Source: Cristatella mucedo
Taxonomy: Eukaryota; Bryozoa; Phylactolaemata; Cristatellidae
Reading direction: 5' to 3'
Length of the DNA stretch: 60,000 nucleotides
Assembly: GCA_009760855.2 (NCBI GenBank)
Contig: WPIO01000026.1
Span: forward strand, 2,309,501 to 2,369,500
Part shown: piece by piece, positions 1-14,949 of the stretch
How positions within the stretch are numbered: the stretch's first letter is position 1
Layout of the letters: each line of letters opens with the position of its first letter
Made by a program: the position numbers and the translations under genes
Notes under the pieces: model-generated
Told to the model about the DNA's origin: nothing
The model's database searches: none
Seen by the model: the letters and a program-made list of their open reading frames with translations, nothing else

Positions 1-729
1 CAATTGGACCTATGCAATCTTTCTAATAAGTCCCCAGTGGTGCCGTCGTGTTTCAGTCTGAATGCTTCCCTCGCAAACTCTCCCCTGCACGCGATTCGCC
101 GTTTCGCAATTAATTTTAATAGGCCAGCACATGGTACAATTTGAACGTGACTAGTGTGATCGGTGCTGGGTCATTCCTGGACGATCTGTGTAAATTGGCC
201 TTGAACGTGCTACCTCCACAGATGAACCTTTCGATCACCGTACGTTTAGCTTTGGTCAATTGCAGAGATTCGCCTAGTGAGCTTGTCGGCCGTCGGCCTT
301 GCAGCCGGTGAGCCGGATGGCGAGTCAAACGGTCTGTTCTACAGCATTGAGTTACTCACATGGGATGCTTGCTACTGGTTCGCTAGTGATCAGGTATGGC
401 TCTCGCACTGGCACTAATGATGGCTTACCCCACCACCTGGCCAAATAGCTTACCCTGGCGAAGTCAACCTAATCGCCGAGATTGTGCCCAATCGTACCGT
501 TTTCGCTGGGGCTTGCACTCTGGAGCCAGGAAATCATCAAATTGACAGTCAGTTACCGTGCTAACTACCTATTAAGGCGGTTATCCACACAAAGTCTTCA
601 GTGGCAAATTTCTGCTAGCTCCAACGCAGTTCATCAGGACAATGCCAGTCGACCAGTGTATGTCGGTCTCACGAACAGCTGCTATTCACTGTGATACATT
701 TCGATGCATTGCGATACAGCTGCCATTTA

Positions 730-2340
730 TATAAAATACACAAAACTTTCTATGCAAATGATCCATCGATCTGAGTTCCGTTCTCGCTAACGCCCGTATT
801 CGAGTAACTCATTATTCAACACTAATTATTAAATTGTATAAGTCTGTCAAATAATTTTGGCGTCATTGCAATTTTGCCGCATTTTACTTAGTGAGTAACA
901 GCATTCACCCGCAACCAAGTCAATGCCCATGCAAACAGATGAGCTGGTGTGTTCATTTGACTATTCCACCCATCTCGGATGCAATCCACAGGAACCTATT
1001 TTGGCCCATTACGTTACCCATAATGCCTCAGCCAACGATTTGGTAAGGTACTCGATTATCTTCTAGATCTGTGGTCTGAGATAGCCCTGCCGCATCAATG
1101 GTTGCTATGCAACCTCGAAATGCCACCAGTTACACAGATTTCTAAGAGTGCAAGAGCGGTTTGTAAGTCTCTGCACAGAGGTGGCCATTACAATCGAGAA
1201 CTCAAGAAGAGGCTGAAGAACCTCAGAGAAGGGTACTTCTAGAAAAACTAATAGTTAGCACCAGGAAGGTGGTAGCACAGAGGCACTGCTGTGCTCGGGT
1301 CACCCTCTAGTCATTTCTCTGAGGAAGGATCTGCCTCTTTAAAGCCTGGCTCCTAAGGACAGGTTTGCCACTGCTAAAATGAAATGCCAGAGTCTCTATG
1401 AGGCTACCGAAACGGTTGTAAGCAAAAACCACGATTAGACGGCTAAAGAAACAAGGACTGAATGCATGGGCGGCCAACTCCAAGCCTGGTTGCCTTTGTA
1501 GCACAAAGAAGTAAAGTTTGCTGATCTCAGCATTGGACAGCTGCACAGTGGAGCAGAGTGCTGTGGTCTGGTGAGTTCAAATTCAATATCCGTGGCTGCG
1601 ACAAGTTGAGGTAGGAAGTTTGCCTGGGAATTGGTTAAGCATACGTTGATGTTTGGTTGCAAAACATAATAAAATTTGGTTGTGGAAATAGAATGGTACA
1701 GGGTTTCTTCTAAAATTTTGATGTCGAGAGTCTGCACAGGATTTAAGGAATAATGAATGAAAATGTCATTGTCCACAGTGCGCAGAGTTCTGGCTTGCCA
1801 TCTGCTTAGGCACTTCGTGGGCTTGATTTATGTTTGCTGCATGACGACTATCTAAAGCACACTGCTGTGAGGTTTAAATCACTTTTCAATAACCCACTGA
1901 CCATGACATCGAGCCAATTGATGTAATTCAATGGCCAAGCCAAACAAAGAGCTTTAATGCAATAGAACATTTATATGGAACCACGTAGAACAATCTATAA
2001 AGTTTAGCGTTGTCCGGTGCATGAAACTCGATGATTTGTTTTAGGCTTTAAAGAATTTCTCAGCATCAATTCCTACATAAACGTGCCGGAAGCTGGTGGA
2101 GGTGATGCCGAGATGCTTGGGTTAGTTATCAAACAAGCATTGTGCCTCAACAAGTTATTGATTTTTAACCAATAAAGTGCACGTAGTTATATATTCCTTA
2201 GCTTTTCTGCACAGCATAAACTGCTACCGAGTTATATCCAATCTAAATCTTGCGTGTTTTGCGTAAAATAGTTTGCCGGTAGCAGGTGCTTAGACATTTG
2301 GGGGCAGTATATACAAGAAAACTACAGCTTCGATTTAAAA
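730..2340. other. Copy-1-specific segment, no gene seen
   Basis: This stretch of about 1.6 kb interrupts the alignment between the two duplication copies: 700-730 aligns near 50,010-50,060 and 2,365 aligns near 50,100. It is therefore an insertion in copy 1 or a deletion in copy 2. I see no coding pattern, splice-flanked exon or recognisable transposon terminus in it. Short ORFs on both strands, such as 1,435-1,776 minus, lack family features. Confidence 0.4.
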
Positions 2341-2364
2341 TCATGCATAGCGGTGATACGAGTT

Positions 2365-5300
2365 AACCGACGAAACTTTATATGATTGGGCCGGCACGTT
2401 TTATGCTACGGCCTTAGTAACTCGTCGCAGATGGCAGCCTGAAAAGTCAAACTGCAATAGTGATGCCATTTCCACAACAGTTTCCCCCTTTGTGAGTTGA
2501 ATTTCAAACGGTATAGAACGTTATGCCAGTTTTATCCAATACATTTCTGCCGATTACACTTATGTATTATCAGGCTTAGGCCTACAATGGCCCTTACATA
2601 GTTAAAACCGTAGCTGGGTTACGCTTAGTATGAAAACAACAGCAGCAGCACAGTTTAAATACGCAGGGTGGCTGGCTAGTCCGCGTCACTAGAGGCTTTT
2701 GCATTAGAGCCCAAGCGCTCTGATCATCAATTTGGAAGAATAAACCCGGCACCAGATTTTTCAAAGTCTTGTACAAAAATCAGTTGCGTGAAGCAATTTG
2801 AAGAAATGGTACCCTCATCGCAATTTGAACACGTAGAGAGGCTGGCTTGCCTGGCCACTGGGAGAAGTAACACGGCAACGCTCATGCGCAATCGAATGAA
2901 ATTTAGGGGAACGAGTTCAATTATGTTTCTTTAATTTGAACTAAGAGCGAAAGCGTCCAAAAGAATTTTTTGGAAATGTAATCTGTTTTGCAAGTGTATA
3001 ATTTTGGGAGGCCGGCTGGTCTGGTCCAACGGAGGCCTTAGCATGTGTTCGCTCAAGCACTATGGCATGACTTTTGGTAGTAGGGCTGGAACGCAATTTC
3101 CTATAATGTGGAAATGAAAAAAAAAGTCGCTTAACATCTACTCTGAAAATGGCAGCTTTTTCCAGTCTAGTTATGTCAGAAGACTGGCTGGCCCAAGCCA
3201 TTGGATGTCATAGCTTGAGAACGCCCATGTGCTTTGTCATTAAACATGGTTCATTAACCCGGAACACTGGTTTCTATAATTAGGAGCCAAAGTCAGTTGC
3301 TGCGCCGTGCCTAATTTGCAATTGCAGCTTATCGCAGTTCAACATGGCAGGGGAAACCAGGCCATTCGAGGCCATAGCTTAAAAACGCGCTTGGGCAATT
3401 CCGCTTAATTTTTTGGGCGAACAAAGAACAGCATCGCCTGTTGATTAAATTCAAAACAGCAGCTGCGTGTTACCTATGGTGAAAACTACGACGGTATTGC
3501 AGTCCGAAAACTTCGCTCTGTGGATTGGGCCGGGCAATTGATGTATCTCCGTCAGTAACTCCGCAAAGTCATAAAGACCATATGGGTGTTACGCAGGAGA
3601 GTTTTTTATAGCCCACTCACAGCCTAAGCGGCTTTCGGTACGCATTCGGTAGCCAACAGACTTCGTCTCACGCAACAAAGAGAAAGTGGGAAGCATAGCA
3701 GAGTCACGAGAGCAGTTGAGGTAGTGAGTAGCATAGAAGTAGCAGTTCAGGACCGCTGAAAAAATGTGCCATAGTCGTCAGTTGGAGAGTAGTTGTCGTT
3801 GCGTAAGAATTGTGGAAGCGAGTTCCACAGTCTAGGACCTGCAGAGCTAAAGCTTCTGTCGCCAACTGTCTTTAAGCGGAGGAATGGGAGCTAATTTATT
3901 ATCCACACAGGACCTGAGGGCGCGAACAGGCTGAAACTGATGCAGCAATTCAGCTAGGTACGAAGGAGCATCGATGGTCATTGAACAAGAAGCCTCACAT
4001 GCACTCGCATAAAATTTACCGGATGAACACAAAATTCTGTTATCTATGTTTAATCAAAACCACAGTAATGAGATGTCTACCGTTGCAATAGCATCTGTAT
4101 AGCAAATATGCATATTTGAGGAAGCCGTATGACCGGGCCACTGGAAAAATTGCATAAGAACTGGCAAGCACATTGACATGAATACGGTGGGTATAGCTGG
4201 AACACTGAGTTCTGAAAAAAGGAATAAAACCCGCAGTTGTGCGAAATTTACTATGAAAATGGCGGCTGTAGCCCCGTTGAAATATTTGAGAATGCTCACC
4301 TAGCTGGGCAAATCGTAGGCCACCGCATGCAAATGAGCAACTGCAATTGCATGACCTTTAGGGGAGAAACCCGAAACGCTACTGGCAATAACTATCAGTC
4401 AACGCTGCAACTATGCGAACTATGCGAAGCTTTTTTGCGGAAATGGTAGCTGCAGTACAGCTTGAATATTTGAGGCTGCCACTTGGGCCTGGCCATCAGA
4501 GGCCACCGCCTGAAAACGCACATGCACAATCGGCTGAAATTGTATGTTAATACATGAAATTCTGGTATCTATCTATTGCAATAGAACTACCAAATGCGTA
4601 AAGGTTCTGTTAAACCGACATTCATTTTGCTTTCAATCATTTAGGCTGCCATTTGTGCCGGCCACCGGAGGCCATTGCATTAGATAGTACGAGCACCACT
4701 TCATCGGATCTAGTCAATAAACTCAGAATACTGTTGTCTCTAAATTGAAATCAAAACCTCAGTTATGCGAAGCTTGTTGTGGAAACGGCATCTGTATTGC
4801 ACTTGAAGTGTTTCAGGGCGCTATCAGTGCCGAAGCACTGGAGGCATTAGCAATAGAATGGCGGAGGCAACCGCATGAAATTTAATGGGTGAACGTAGCA
4901 CACTGATCTATGTAACTTTGAATAAAAATCGCAGCTGGTTGAATAATTTAATGTAAACGGTGGCTTTATCATCAGCCGCTCTAGGGTAAACGGCTTTATG
5001 AGCCAGGCTAATGGAGGTCGTAGCAAAAGAACGAGCAACCCAATCGCGTGAAATTTTATGAGTACACCCGTATTACTATTCTGTATTGTGTACTGTCGAA
5101 ACTGGCATTGTATTACGTCTATTTTGAATTGACAGCTGAATCTCAGTGTATCGCAGAGAGATACAGTCATTGAAGTGACCACCTAGCAGGGTGGTCATTC
5201 CAATAGTTGCTGCACCTAGCTGATCTTTTGGGCAAGATCTGCGTGAATTTGAATGTCAAAACCGTGATGCTACGTATGATTTAGTATGTTTTCGTATGAC
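2365..5300. repeat. Tandem array, ~172 bp period (family S2), upstream of PAN gene copy 1
   Basis: A diverged unit recurs with landmarks GGCCACTGGAGGCCATAGCA, then AATCG...TGAAATTTA, then AATAAAAATCGCAGTTGTGC, then GGAAATGGCAGCTGCA. The GGCCA...GGAGGCCA landmark appears near 3,190, 3,360, 4,130, 4,310, 4,490, 4,660, 4,830 and 5,000, giving spacings of 170-180 bp. Units are only moderately similar, so the array is old. The same array precedes the paralogous gene at 50.1-51.9 kb. A LINE-A fragment interrupts it at 3,541-3,970. The period is close to one nucleosome. I see no coding potential. Confidence 0.7.
3541..3970 (-). mobile_element. LINE-A (CR1/L2-type) 5'-truncated 3' fragment
   Basis: This matches the 3' end of the LINE-A copy at 42,541-42,990 nearly base for base, starting with the reverse complement of GGAGTTACAGACGGAGAT and running into the coding end (the 3,847-4,032 reading frame equals the LINE-A protein C-terminus). 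The (ACATT)n tail is almost absent. Flanks ATTGATG at the tail end and ATCGATG at the other end may be a decayed target-site duplication. Copy 2 of the segmental duplication has no LINE here, so insertion followed duplication or the segment was lost there. Confidence 0.85.
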
Positions 5301-5510
5301 TCTTTCTCGATCCTCCAAAAAGCAAAATACGAAAATATAGCTCATACACTGTGTAAATTGTCTAGCCAACAGAGTTTGAGCAAATTGAATGAGATCTCAT
5401 AGTTTAGAAAGGCATTTATTCCCAAAATAATTTTTAAGGCACGCCGAGTCTGCCTACCGTTAAAAGCAGCCCCGCCTAATTTTTGAATCCCCGCTCCCCT
5501 TATACTGCAG

Positions 5511-8747
<3,237 letters not shown>

Positions 8748-9642
8748 GCTACGACATTCTCCAGTTTTCGGCAGCACCCAAACTGCAGTCAAACGCCTGT
8801 GAGATTGACGACTAACAGATGGTGGTCAGAGTACCCGCCCAATAATTACATCGGGCTGGGGCATCCATCGGTAACCTTTAATGAAGCATCGATTGATACT
8901 ATCATCTTTGATCAAACAGTGAATGGATGTGATTCTTAGTTGCTCTATTATGTTCTCATTCATGTTTAAATGTCAGCATTGCTCTATACATTTCTTTAAC
9001 AAAATTATAAATGCAAACAACAGCTTCACTGCCGCGACACTGCATAAGCTATATTTCTGAAAAACGCCCTGCACTGGGTACCATTAAACTCAATAAAGCT
9101 TGGCCTTCTCGCAGCAGTCAAACCAGATTGTTCTAGTGGGCCCCCACGTTTTGTAATCGGCCATTGCTAGTAGTCTTGTGCACTGACTTGTGAAGGATAT
9201 GCTGTAAAATGAAGCATAGTTACTTGGAAGTGCCTTTTGCTCTAACATCAAGCAACCGGCACCAGTGCCTCGTCCTGAGCACTTGCACCTTCAGCCTAGT
9301 TTTCAACTATCGCAGAGCGCATTTTTGATAACGTTTTTTCTTTGAGATGGTGGTGAGGGAAAATGGCGAGAGGAAACGGGGGAATATCAGCGGAGAGATT
9401 TAGCAACTTATCGGTGAGAGGTTGCGGAGAGGAAGTGGTGAGAGAGCGAGGTTAAGATGAAGCTGAGAGATGGAGCCCCAAAACGTACCAGCCAAAATAA
9501 TTAGCAACAGGGAGTGTCGAAAGATAGCTGCTAAACTAAAGCTGTGAGCGGGATCGGACAGACAATCTGAAAAATAAGCTTTCAAACAGAGTGAGTAGAG
9601 GTGGCACGTAAATGAGCTCAGAGAGGGCACCAAGGAAGAGAG

Positions 9643-9646
9643 AGAG

Positions 9647-9694
<48 letters not shown>
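9643..9694. repeat. (GA)n microsatellite in 3' flank of copy 1
   Basis: This is a GA run within a longer purine-rich region (9,350-9,900). The paralogous flank has its own GA run at 57,617-57,651 in an equivalent purine-rich setting, so the simple repeat predates the segmental duplication. Confidence 0.95.
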
Positions 9695-9700
<6 letters not shown>

Positions 9701-9994
9701 GAAAGAAATGTTGAGCACTAATAACGAGCGGTAAGATGAACCGAGAGCCAGAAAGAGTGAGAGAGAGAGACAAAGAGTGTACGTGTGCGTGTGATTAAGA
9801 GTGGCACGATGAGGTGGAGATAAGGAGACGAATATGAGATTAGAGAGAAAGTGTTGAAATGCGCAGCCAAACATTGAAGAGAGGTGGTGAAGACAGTTAT
9901 TGGCACCAAGTGGAGTGGCAAAAGGGAGCGGTGAGAGGTGGCGTCAAGTATATTTCAATTATATAACTGTTATATAGATACTCCAGACCAGGCA

Positions 9995-10745
9995 AGTAAG
10001 TTCCAGTCTCGACGTTTCCCACCCCCGACATTTTCCAGTGGGTGGGCAGTAGGAGATTCCCCCCCCCCCGGTAGGACATTTCCCCCTATGTTGATTAATG
10101 TATAACTACGAATACAGATATAGAAATAAATAAATATATATGTGTGTATATACATGATCAATTTAATTTCACACTCTTAAAATAAACTCAGTATAATTAG
10201 AAAGGAACATGGATTGGAAGGATGGTTTCAAAAAAAAGCGAGTGGTGGCGGTGGTTGGTGCGGCTGCGGCGGCTGCGGCCGTGGCGTCGTGGAGCTAAAT
10301 AGTTTGGTACCCCGAAAGTTTGGTCCCGCTCGACACCGCCAGGCACGTGGTCGTACACGTCTAACCGGACGCGCGCTACAGCGTGCCGCGCGTTCCTGGA
10401 AATGAGTGCTAAGCTCCAGAGGTCTACTGAGTATAACTCGACCTCAAGATATTTAGGTACGGCCTAATACGCACTAATTAAAGCCCGTAATAGTAGCAAA
10501 GATGGATTTAGGGGGCGGAGAGGCAGCCCGCCCTAAACCCTAAATCATTAACCCTAAAACCCTAAACACTAAACCCTATAACCCTTAAGCCTAAACCTTA
10601 AAACCCCTAAAATTTTACCCCTAAACACTAAACCCTAAAACCCAAACCCTAAACCCTAAAAAACTAAACCATATACCCGGGGAATGTCCCACTCAAGGTA
10701 GAAACGTCGGGGGGGGGGAGTCCAGGGGGAATGACCGTACCACAA
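9995..10745. other. Unclassified insertion with C/G-tract ends enclosing telomere-like repeats
   Basis: Alignment to duplication copy 2 is lost near 9,995. The left end holds GACGTTTCCCACCCCCGACA and a C11 tract near 10,060. The right end holds GGGGAATGTCCCACTCAAGG and a G10 tract near 10,710, roughly the reverse complement in style (GACRTTTCC motifs). Inside are a GC-rich block (10,214-10,405) and degenerate CCCTAAA repeats. A small non-autonomous DNA transposon is possible, but the inverted ends are short and imperfect and no target-site duplication was identified. Confidence 0.3.
10528..10675. repeat. Degenerate CCCTAAA (TTTAGGG-type) interstitial telomere-like repeat
   Basis: About 150 bp contain many CCCTAAA and CCCTAAAA units with interruptions such as AACACTAAACCCTATAACCC. 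The dominant unit is seven bases, whereas most animals use TTAGGG. It may be an interstitial microsatellite rather than a former chromosome end. Confidence 0.75.
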
Positions 10746-11962
10746 TTGTCTCCAACCGCTCAGGTCGGTCCGCCACAAGCACCACTGTGAATCTCTCTAA
10801 CTTAGTGGTCATCAGTACTGTAATTAATCCGGCGGCCCAACTTAACGCTTGTCTTTGGAAACCTCATTCGATTTGCAATAAACCTCTAGTGATAAGCAAC
10901 CTTATTTCTGAAAATGGTATCGACCTGCTCGCCTTGACTGAAACTTGGCTAAAATTGGCAAACTGACCGACAACTAAAGACGCTACCCGACAGGTTTCTC
11001 ATTCTTTCACACCCCTAGATCGATCAAAACTTGATGTTAAGTTGCTAGTATCGTGCGCTGGAAATTCAACTTCAAGCCATTTGCAATGCCCTCTGAGCAG
11101 TCTTTCTAATCGATCGTCTTGATTTTACCCGAAACAAGCTACTAGTAGTGGCAGTAGTCTATCGCTCACCAGGCACCAAATCATCTTTTATCTCAGATGT
11201 CAGTGTTCTCATTTCGATTCCGTGAGCAAGAAATCGATCCTTCCTCGTTATGGGTGATTTCAACATTCAATTGCTTAACTTATTTGACACCTTCAGCACT
11301 GAATTTGGTCCATTTACTGACTCATTGTCTCTTGTGGCTCGTGTATATGGCCCTACTCACATCAAGGGTTACACACTCGACCAAATTTTCTCATACAACT
11401 TCTCTTTGTCATCACCAATTATGATCGAATCCTGCTTATCTGACCATGTGCAGATCTCATTGAGTCTACAAAATGTGCCCTCCTCCTACTCCTCTAAAAT
11501 CAATTGTAAATCACAAAATCTGAAAGCCCTTGACATCGACGCAGTCCATGGGAGAACGTCTGCCTCGCCTCTGCAGCTCAGTTCCCTTTCCGATCTGTCA
11601 TCATATGTATATAGCTACAACACGGGAATAGCTGACCTGCTTGACGAGTTTGCACCTCTGACAAAGCACGCTGTGCGCCCTCACCCAGACTGTCTATGGT
11701 TTACTTCCGACGTTCATATAGATAGGTCTGCTAAGCACAAGCTTGAAAAAGCACATACAAGATCATGACTGACTGTCTATCGACAGGCATACGAGGACTA
11801 TTGTAGGTCGTACCAATCGATCCTAGCAAAGGCCAAATGTATCGTCTATAAAACCATCGTTAAATCACGGATGCACAATCCAAAAATGCTGATGTCGACG
11901 ATCAACCATCTCCTCAACCAATCCCAGGAAGCTCCAAACCCGATGATCCCTGTGATGATGTA
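10745..11962 (+). mobile_element. LINE-B (CR1/L2-type) copy, 5' part: apurinic-like endonuclease region, decayed
   Basis: Translation near 10,840-10,960 gives the endonuclease N-terminal signature of non-LTR elements, with a leucine-rich stretch followed by LLALTETWL. At 11,250-11,768 an open frame has GDFNIQ and later YGPTHIKGYTLDQIFS and CLSDHVQISL, matching the LINE-B protein at 39,822-40,628. Several stops and frame changes interrupt it. It breaks off at 11,962 in the equivalent of GACGATCC...GATCTAGC and resumes at about 20,560 in the reverse transcriptase region, so about 8.6 kb was inserted into or rearranged within it. Confidence 0.85.
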
Positions 11963-12075
11963 GCTCAGAGGTCGGCCAACTCCGGCTAGAAGGTCAGATC
12001 CGGCCCAGCTAGTGCTCATGTCTGGTTTTAGAGGCCCCCTAGTTATTTTATTATGGATCCCACCTAGTAGAGATG
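11963..12075 (+). mobile_element. hAT-like transposon terminus (fragment 1)
   Basis: The stretch begins CAGAGGTCGGCCAACTCCGG and continues with repeated CCGGC(CC) motifs, the style of many hAT-superfamily ends (CAGNGGTCGGCAAAC...CGGCCC). A second copy of the same ~110 bp lies at 20,408-20,520 in the same orientation. I do not find the opposite, inverted terminus. The position is exactly where LINE-B homology stops. Confidence 0.5.
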
Positions 12076-12102
12076 TCGTGGTTTTCTTCCCCCCCCCCCC
12101 CA

Positions 12103-12235
12103 CTAAGGAGGTACTTTGAGTTACGATTATCTCAACTAACGAGTTTTCGAGGCACGAGCCGTCTCTCGGCCGATTTTTGCTTTGAGTTGAGACCTAACTG
12201 TCATTGTACTTGAATTTACTTCGCCCTTTTTGCAG
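12103..12235 (+). mobile_element. Relic of the TA-flanked inverted-repeat element found at 29,232
   Basis: It resembles the left end of the 29,232-29,923 element: the ...GAGTTTTCGAGGCACGAGC stretch, then GTCTCTCGGCC, then TTTTGCTTTGAGTT. Only the first part is recognisable and the rest is degraded or absent. Confidence 0.5.
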
Positions 12236-12254
12236 TAAGATTTTAGAACTGTGA

Positions 12255-12335
12255 CTTTGCTTTAAAATAAAAATAATAATTATTCCGCTGATGAAGTCAC
12301 CTCAGAGAATTAAATCTCTTTCTAGGCGCTTTACA
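12255..12335 (-). mobile_element. LINE-B 3' terminus, isolated
   Basis: A short AAT-rich tail is followed by the reverse complement of the LINE-B 3' stem-loop (CTCAGAGAATTAAATCTCTT then AGGCGCTTTACATTT). No coding portion remains. It may be a severely 5'-truncated LINE or a SINE tail. Confidence 0.65.
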
Positions 12336-13191
12336 TTTCTTGCTTTGCGTACAGCCATCGGCAGCGGTCGTTAGCAGTAAAGAATTTGCCCCAGAAAGTG
12401 TTGATCGACCTTTACAAATGGGTGTGCTAGCGATTCAAGTAGGGGGCTTGTTCGACGAATTACAACAATCCGCCTGCATCCACTCAATCCACTTTAATTA
12501 CGCTAACATCGACCAGAAATAAGCACTTCCGAGCTCAAATTTAGCTCTGCTATTGTAGCACACATTCGATTTTATCAGTTGACCTAATTTTATTTTGCTG
12601 CACTCACACACACTTATGCAAATGAGCTTCGACGTTGTATGCCTGTACAGCAATCCTCCACAATCCGCCGCAATCCACTCTAGTTCCCGTCAAATCTACC
12701 ACAAATCGGCTACCCACAGCTCCAAAAAGCATTAAACATCGAACTAGACTACGCCTAAAATGTACCCAGAAAATTAGTGCAACTCCTCTCACGCATTCTC
12801 ACGAAGTCCACTGAAATATGATAGCAATGGTCGAGGCAAAAACCATTATCCGCCGCAATCCACTGCATTCTACCGCGGACCGAAAGAAATCCTGGTCAAA
12901 AAGCTAGCTTCTTTTTTATTGCACATGACAGCACACTCTGCGAAAATTGCAAGAATTGCACTTACAAAATTTCATTTGCATTGGGACGGCCGTTCTTGTG
13001 CAATATGCTGCAATCGGCAGCAGTAGCCCGGGCCAATATCCTTATCCACTTCCATTCACCTAATCCACTGCATCAAAATCGAAATAGATTGCGCCAAGCT
13101 CCAGTTTTTATTGCATATTAAAGTGCACTTGAATGTGTGCACCACCACGTAAAATGCAAAAGTTGTACATCCTCACACTGTAGCAATCGCC

Positions 13192-13350
13192 AAGCTGGTT
13201 AGGTCTAACGGTTAAAGTGCTCGCCCCGACCAAGGTCTGACTGAGGTCGTGGGCTCGAGCCCCGAGGCATATATGAAGCGCCTGAATAGAGATTAGGTTC
13301 TCTTGGGGCGCTATATCAATGAATTATTTAAATTTTTAAATTTAAATTTA
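13192..13350 (+). mobile_element. tRNA-derived SINE with a LINE-B-type 3' stem-loop
   Basis: A pol III A-box-like TAGGTCTAACGG (13,200) and a B-box-like GGCTCGAGCCC (13,252) are about 41 bp apart, as in tRNA genes. The body then carries AAGCGCC...AGAGATTAGGTTCTCT...GGCGCT (13,275-13,313), the LINE-B 3' hairpin, and ends in AT-rich sequence. AATCGCC occurs on both sides (13,185-13,191 and 13,351-13,357) and may be a target-site duplication. The right arm of the inverted repeat lacks this unit near 19,595, which confirms an insertion, although the exact junction is slightly ambiguous there. Confidence 0.8.
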
Positions 13351-14949
13351 AATCGCCTGAAATGACCAGCAAAACTACCTTGTATTCCATTACTACCGTA
13401 TTCCACTGCAAATCATGCTCAAATCGCCATCACATTGCTCTAATTGGCATTGCATATAGGACTAGACTCAGTTCAAAGTGTCCCCACGAAACTTTGCTCG
13501 ATTGTGCACACGCTTCCTCATGCAATGAACTGCAGTTCACTGCATCAGCCCGGTCCCACACCATAATCCATCACAATCCGCCAAATCTGCTGCAATCTGC
13601 CGCACAGCGATCAGAACACCTACACTAGAAGTTATTTTTGTAATTGCATTGCAGGCTACTCTAGTCTTTGGTTATTTTGTACTCGCATAACTTAACTGTA
13701 ATTGTCTCGATCATTCTGTGGCAATGCAATGCAATTGACTGCAACAGCCCGGGCCAGTAGTCAATCTATCACAACCCGCCACAAAACGACCAGAATATGT
13801 ACATTTTAAGCTCTAATAGTGATTGCCCGTTGCTCTAATTTCATTTTCCGTTATTGTGTAATCCCAAAGTTTCACTAAAATTGCTTTGACCATTCGGCAG
13901 CAATACACTACAATTGACTGCAATGACCCGGGCCAATATGGCAATGTCAAGCAATCCGAGGCAAAATGCCCTGAAATTGGTTTCGCAATGCTGAAATTTT
14001 AAATGCTTGTTGTAAAGCCCTCTGCTTAAAAATTAACCACATCAATTTAAGCAATTGCGCTCGTAAAATCTCGGGCAGGGAATGGCAATCAATAACAACG
14101 GCTGGGCTTAAAGCAGCAATCTGCCACAATCCGTGGCCAGTGAACTACAAATTGGCTAAAGACATTGCCAATTTCCATCGCACTTCACTTTTCTTTGTGC
14201 TAAAAGTGAAATCGTAGGACTTTCAAGCTATTTTGCACGTTAATTGTCAACAATGCATGGCAATCGATAGCTATAGCATGGGCTAATGCCACAATCCGTA
14301 GCAAATCAACTAGAAATCGGCTGAACCAAACTTTAACTCTCATTCCACTTAACATCCCACTTTCGCCCACATGCTGTTAACCCTTTCAACCACCTTCGAC
14401 AGTTTAATCTTTTACAATGCATGGTAATCGACGGCAATGGCCAGGGCATATACGGCGATCCATTATGATCCAACGCAAATCACTGGAAAGTGACAGGTCC
14501 AAGATAAAATTTATCTTACCTGTCACAGTGCGTTGTGTTTAAAGTGTAACCAAATTATTTAAACCAATCGTCCGCATACAATCGCGAGCAATGAATGGCA
14601 ATCGACAGTAACGGCCCAGCCAATACTCCAATTCACATTACAAAATTGATAGGAAATTGGCAGTGGGAAGCCCCAATTGTCGTCATATACAGCATGTCGC
14701 TGCGTTCAAAGTAAAACCGTGGTGTTTTCAAAATTCTTTGCTCGTTAACTGTCAGCAATCCACAGCAATAGTAAGGGCCAATAGCAAAATCCGTGGAAAA
14801 TTGACAAGATTGGCTGCAATAAACCGCAACACTCTTTTCACGTAACTTGTACCCGTGCGTGTGCATAACTTTCACTCATTGTGAGAGTTCAATCAACAGC
14901 AATGCACGGAAATCAAATGCGATGGCCGTGAAAATACGCTTATCTATAA

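Noticed and set aside
9536-9921. Leucine/serine-rich minus-strand frames
   Set aside because: They are shadows of the purine-rich tract and (GA)n run in the duplicated 3' flank.
13200-13262. tRNA gene
   Set aside because: A and B boxes are present, but no acceptor or anticodon stem pairs properly and a LINE-type 3' tail follows, so it is a SINE.
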